Shown here piece after piece: positions 62,066 through 64,000 of a stretch of DNA of 64,000 nucleotides (positions within the stretch are counted from its first letter, which is position 1; every line of letters begins with the position of its first letter). The notes below the pieces were generated by a model. The model made no database searches, had not been told where the DNA came from, and saw nothing but the letters and a program-made list of their open reading frames with translations. Position numbers and translations under genes: made by a program. The stretch comes from Saccharothrix sp. HUAS TT1. GTDB lineage: Bacteria; Actinomycetota; Actinomycetes; Mycobacteriales; Pseudonocardiaceae. The stretch spans positions 7,006,001 through 7,070,000 of the forward strand of contig NZ_CP160453.1 in NCBI RefSeq assembly GCF_040744945.1. The letters run 5' to 3'.

Positions 62066-63166
62066 CTACGACTCGTTCGGATCCCGCTCTTCCGGCACCA
62101 CGACAACCGGAGGGGTCTGCAGCGACTCGGCCGGGGTGGCCCAGACCGGCGCGTAGAGCTCGGTCCCGTCAGGCAGGACCTCCACCGGCAGCGGTTCGCC
62201 GAGGTCGTCGACCGGTCGAGCCCCCGGCTCACCTGGGAAGGCGATCGAATCGGCCCGCAAGGGCTCGGTGGCGGGCGGCTCGAAGAGCGAGTTCGGCCCG
62301 TCCACCCGCTCCGCCGGGAAGCTCAGCGACGGCGTGCTCGACAACGGCTCCACCGGTTCCTCCTCCCGGCTCGGCACGAAGCCCGGCTGCAGCACGCCCC
62401 GCACCACTTCGTCCAGGGTGTGCTCGTCATCGGGCTGGAAGAAGCCCTTGAGCCGTCCGTCCGGGCCCGTCAGGAACACCCGCCCGTCCTCGCCGGGCAC
62501 CTCCGCCCCCATGGGCGCCAGCACGCCGATCCGCTCGCCGAGCGCGTTGACGAGGACCTGGGGCGACACCGGGATTCCGATGTCCGACGGCACGCGCTGG
62601 TCCAAGGCTTCCCCCCTGGGCACCACGCCCTTCCGGATCGGCCCGGTCCTCGCCGGGGTGATCGCGCTCGGCTGATCGACGTCACGCGGTGTCGTCCCCT
62701 TCCGCAGGGGCGCACCGGGGCCCTGCCCCGGGGGGACGACCACCGCGTTCTGGGCGTACCGGGTGTTGGTCTCCTCGGCGTCCTCCTGGCTCTGGGCGAG
62801 TTTGTCGAGCTTGTCCTGGGTGAGTGTCAAACCGCGGGAAATCCCGCGGACCGCGGTCATGAACGCGTGCGTGATCTCCATGTACGGCGGCAGGAAAGTC
62901 TTGCCCGTGCTGGTCTCCATCGCGTCGGGCACGGAGGTCTTCACCGGGGGTTTGTGCAGGTAGTCGTAATCCGAGAGGATGGACCTGAAGATGCCCGCCT
63001 GGACGCCGAAGTGCTCCCCGGCGCGCCGCAGCAGGGCCGGGTCGCCGACGATGGGTCCGTCGCCGGCGAGCGGTGGTGGCACGTCGGGTGTCCTGGGCGT
63101 TCCTCCGCCGAGGGGTTGACCCCCGGGCGGTCGACCACCGCCGGTGCCGGGCCTGTCTGCCGCCAT
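62066..63166 (-). CDS. 366-residue WXG100-like protein with Pro-rich C-terminal half; candidate type VII secretion substrate or partner
   Basis: The start at 63166 (MAADRPG) is chosen because GAGGAG lies 6 nt upstream; a longer frame to 63202 would run back into the preceding gene. After a Gly/Pro-rich start, residues about 35-140 are helical (DPALLRRAGEHFGV, FMTAVRGISRGLTLTQDKLD, AQSQEDAEETNTRYAQN), compatible with a WXG100/ESX-type helical pair. The second half is Pro-, Val- and Glu-rich and contains a short repeated-strand region around VLAPMGAEVPGEDGRVFLTG. No signal peptide or membrane helix is seen, and no clear YxxxD/E export motif was found. It lies 10 bp after the YbaB-like gene and 61 bp before the giant gene, so co-expression is likely. 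The exact role is unknown. Confidence 0.85.
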   Translation of the reverse strand: MAADRPGTGGGRPPGGQPLGGGTPRTPDVPPPLAGDGPIVGDPALLRRAGEHFGVQAGIFRSILSDYDYLHKPPVKTSVPDAMETSTGKTFLPPYMEITHAFMTAVRGISRGLTLTQDKLDKLAQSQEDAEETNTRYAQNAVVVPPGQGPGAPLRKGTTPRDVDQPSAITPARTGPIRKGVVPRGEALDQRVPSDIGIPVSPQVLVNALGERIGVLAPMGAEVPGEDGRVFLTGPDGRLKGFFQPDDEHTLDEVVRGVLQPGFVPSREEEPVEPLSSTPSLSFPAERVDGPNSLFEPPATEPLRADSIAFPGEPGARPVDDLGEPLPVEVLPDGTELYAPVWATPAESLQTPPVVVVPEERDPNES

Positions 63167-63172
63167 CGTCTT

Positions 63173-63178
63173 CTCCTC
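63173..63178 (-). promoter_or_regulatory. Ribosome binding site of the 366-residue gene, overlapping the preceding stop
   Basis: GAGGAG ends 6 nt before the ATG at 63166. Its first bases overlap the TGA (63177-63179) of the YbaB-like gene, a layout typical of coupled translation. Confidence 0.85.
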
Positions 63179-63590
63179 AGCTCTTGGTCCGCAGCGCGGC
63201 ACGCAGTGATTCCGGCAGGCCCGACTCGGGCGGCACGAACGACTTCGCGTCGAACTCGCCGGAGAAGATCGCCTTGGCGTCCAGGCCGGCGGGCATCTGC
63301 GGCGCCAGCAGCTCGGCGGCCTCGTCGCCGACCTTGCGCTGCGCCTCGGCGATCGTGTCGACCAGGACGCCGGCCAGCTCGGCGGGCGGCATCTTCTTGT
63401 AGGCGGCGGTGGGGAACTTGACGTCGGTCACGCGACCCCCGTGCCCGACGGTCACCGACACCACCCTGCGGGGCGCGGTCACGGTGGCCTGGATCTCCTG
63501 CAACCGCTGTTGGGTCTCCGCCATGAGCCGCTGCTGCTCGCGGAGCTGGGCGAAGAGCTGCTCCAGGTGTTCGGTGTGCTGATCGGACAT
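63177..63590 (-). CDS. YbaB/EbfC-family protein (137 residues)
   Basis: The start MSDQHTEHLEQ at 63590 has GAGGAGG 5 nt upstream, which rules out the longer open frame to 63947. The N-terminal part is a charged helix (LREQQRLMAETQQRLQEI), followed by the strand pattern VSVTVGHGGRVTDVKF and the AYKKMPPAELAGVLVDTI helix. This is the usual YbaB/EbfC layout of helix, beta-hairpin, helix. Classical members are nucleoid-associated DNA-binding proteins. In mycobacterial ESX-1 the YbaB-like EspL acts with secreted substrates, so a partner or chaperone role for the neighbouring WXG100-like proteins is plausible (inference). Its stop codon overlaps the ribosome site of the next gene, suggesting translational coupling. 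Confidence 0.88.
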   Translation of the reverse strand: MSDQHTEHLEQLFAQLREQQRLMAETQQRLQEIQATVTAPRRVVSVTVGHGGRVTDVKFPTAAYKKMPPAELAGVLVDTIAEAQRKVGDEAAELLAPQMPAGLDAKAIFSGEFDAKSFVPPESGLPESLRAALRTKS

Positions 63591-63595
63591 GTCGA

Positions 63596-63602
63596 CCTCC
63601 TC
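63596..63602 (-). promoter_or_regulatory. Ribosome binding site of the YbaB-like gene
   Basis: GAGGAGG lies 5 nt before the ATG at 63590 and decides the start. Just upstream, an imperfect GC-rich dyad centred on CCACCGGTGG (63622-63641) sits in the leader. Confidence 0.85.
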
Positions 63603-63682
63603 GATCAAGGGTGTGGGTGGACGCGCCCACCGGTGGCGCGCGCGGGTTCGGACAGCCTGTTTGCGAAGTCGCGTCTGCCCGA

Positions 63683-63985
63683 TCAGCCCACGGCGGCCAA
63701 CCCGCCCGACGCCGGCGAGCGCAGGTCCGCCGCGGTGAGGGTGCGGGACGCCGCGGTGGCGGCGAGGTGGTCCGCGAGCTGGTGGGCGCCGTGGGCCGTG
63801 CGGTCCGCCGACCCCTCGATGCGGGTGCGCAGCGCGGTGACGGCGTCGTCCGGCACGTCGTGACCGCGCCGGGCCAGGTGCCGCACGGCCATCCGAACCA
63901 GGTCGTCCACGCCGTGCTCGGTGAACTCCCACGCCTCGGCGAAGCACTCGGCCAGCAGGTGGTCGAGCGCGAGGAGGTCGCGCAC
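63683..63985 (-). CDS. Small unidentified protein, about 100 residues, possibly 5'-truncated by the window edge
   Basis: Ends at TGA 63683-63685. A GTG at 63985 has GGAGG only 3 nt upstream, which is short, and the frame stays open to the window edge, so the true start may lie outside. The product is acidic and helical, with VDDLVRMAVRHLARRGHDVP and a C-terminal AADLRSP. It is likely soluble, with no signal peptide or membrane segment. It is 92 bp upstream of the YbaB-like gene and may share its transcript. I do not recognise a family. Confidence 0.65.
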   Translation of the reverse strand: MRDLLALDHLLAECFAEAWEFTEHGVDDLVRMAVRHLARRGHDVPDDAVTALRTRIEGSADRTAHGAHQLADHLAATAASRTLTAADLRSPASGGLAAVG

Positions 63986-64000
63986 CGGCCTCCGCTCGCC

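Noticed and set aside
62005..62232. Upstream extension of the 8,685-residue gene to 62232
   Set aside because: The extra 76 codons overlap the 366-residue gene in another phase, and the head homology with the paralogue starts at the ATG at 62004.
62066..63166. Classical YxxxD/E type VII export motif in the 366-residue protein
   Set aside because: The tyrosine after the helical pair is followed by AQN and not by an acidic residue at the required place, so the motif is not claimed.
63591..63947. N-terminal extension of the YbaB-like gene to 63947
   Set aside because: The extension is Arg/Pro-rich shadow sequence over the neighbouring small gene, while a GAGGAGG site sits 5 nt before the ATG at 63590.

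Overview
The window is very GC-rich DNA, with almost every third codon position G or C. It looks like the chromosome of a filamentous actinomycete; Pseudonocardiales such as Actinosynnema, Saccharothrix or Lentzea would fit, but that is inference from composition and gene content. Everything that can be supported as a gene is on the minus strand and reads from right to left, as one co-directional block.

Right edge (62066-63985): three small genes. They are an unidentified ~100-residue protein, a YbaB/EbfC-family protein of 137 residues, and a 366-residue protein with an N-terminal helical, WXG100-like part and a Pro-rich tail. The last two have strong GAGGAG-type ribosome sites and are 10 bp apart. 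A YbaB-like protein next to WXG100-like proteins resembles mycobacterial ESX (type VII secretion) substrate loci, where EspL is YbaB-like. No secretion machinery gene is present in the window.

The remaining 62 kb is two giant paralogous genes. The upstream one (62004 to 35947) encodes 8,685 residues. The downstream one starts at 35599 and is still open at base 1, so it encodes at least 11,866 residues. Both share one layout: a WXG100-like/CpnT-like head of ~290 residues; a Pro-rich low-complexity linker with a Gly/Ala-rich hydrophobic segment; helical repeats starting with W-T; one or more metzincin-like zinc-peptidase domains; a ~1,550-residue beta-rich region; a ~310-residue coiled coil; and a tail of ~1,060-residue modules. 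From memory, databases call proteins with this tail 'lonely Cys domain-containing'.

The two genes differ in module number. The 8,685-residue protein has five metzincin-like modules (four intact, one without its motif) and about 1.15 tail modules. The other protein has two metzincin-like modules and at least eight tail modules.

The most notable signal is in the tail. Each tail module of the larger protein carries two His/Cys pairs at fixed spacing. Site A is a His 44 residues before a Cys (8 of 8 copies). Site B is a His-Gly 55 residues before a Cys that ends a hydrophobic strand (7 of 7 copies). Site B resembles the HG-spacer-AC signature of clan CD cysteine peptidases (caspase, legumain, C80 autoprocessing domains). 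In the sister protein the aligned site-B Cys is Ala. With six intact HExxHxxGxxD motifs as well, the locus may encode a pair of secreted, protease-studded giant proteins. The protease activity and the secretion route are both inference.

The first 847 bp of the two giant genes are nearly identical (three differences by eye), while the rest has diverged. This suggests recent gene conversion or duplication of the head. The heads and the site-A segments also use a codon style (G- and T-ending, many TTG and GGT) unlike the C-ending style around them.
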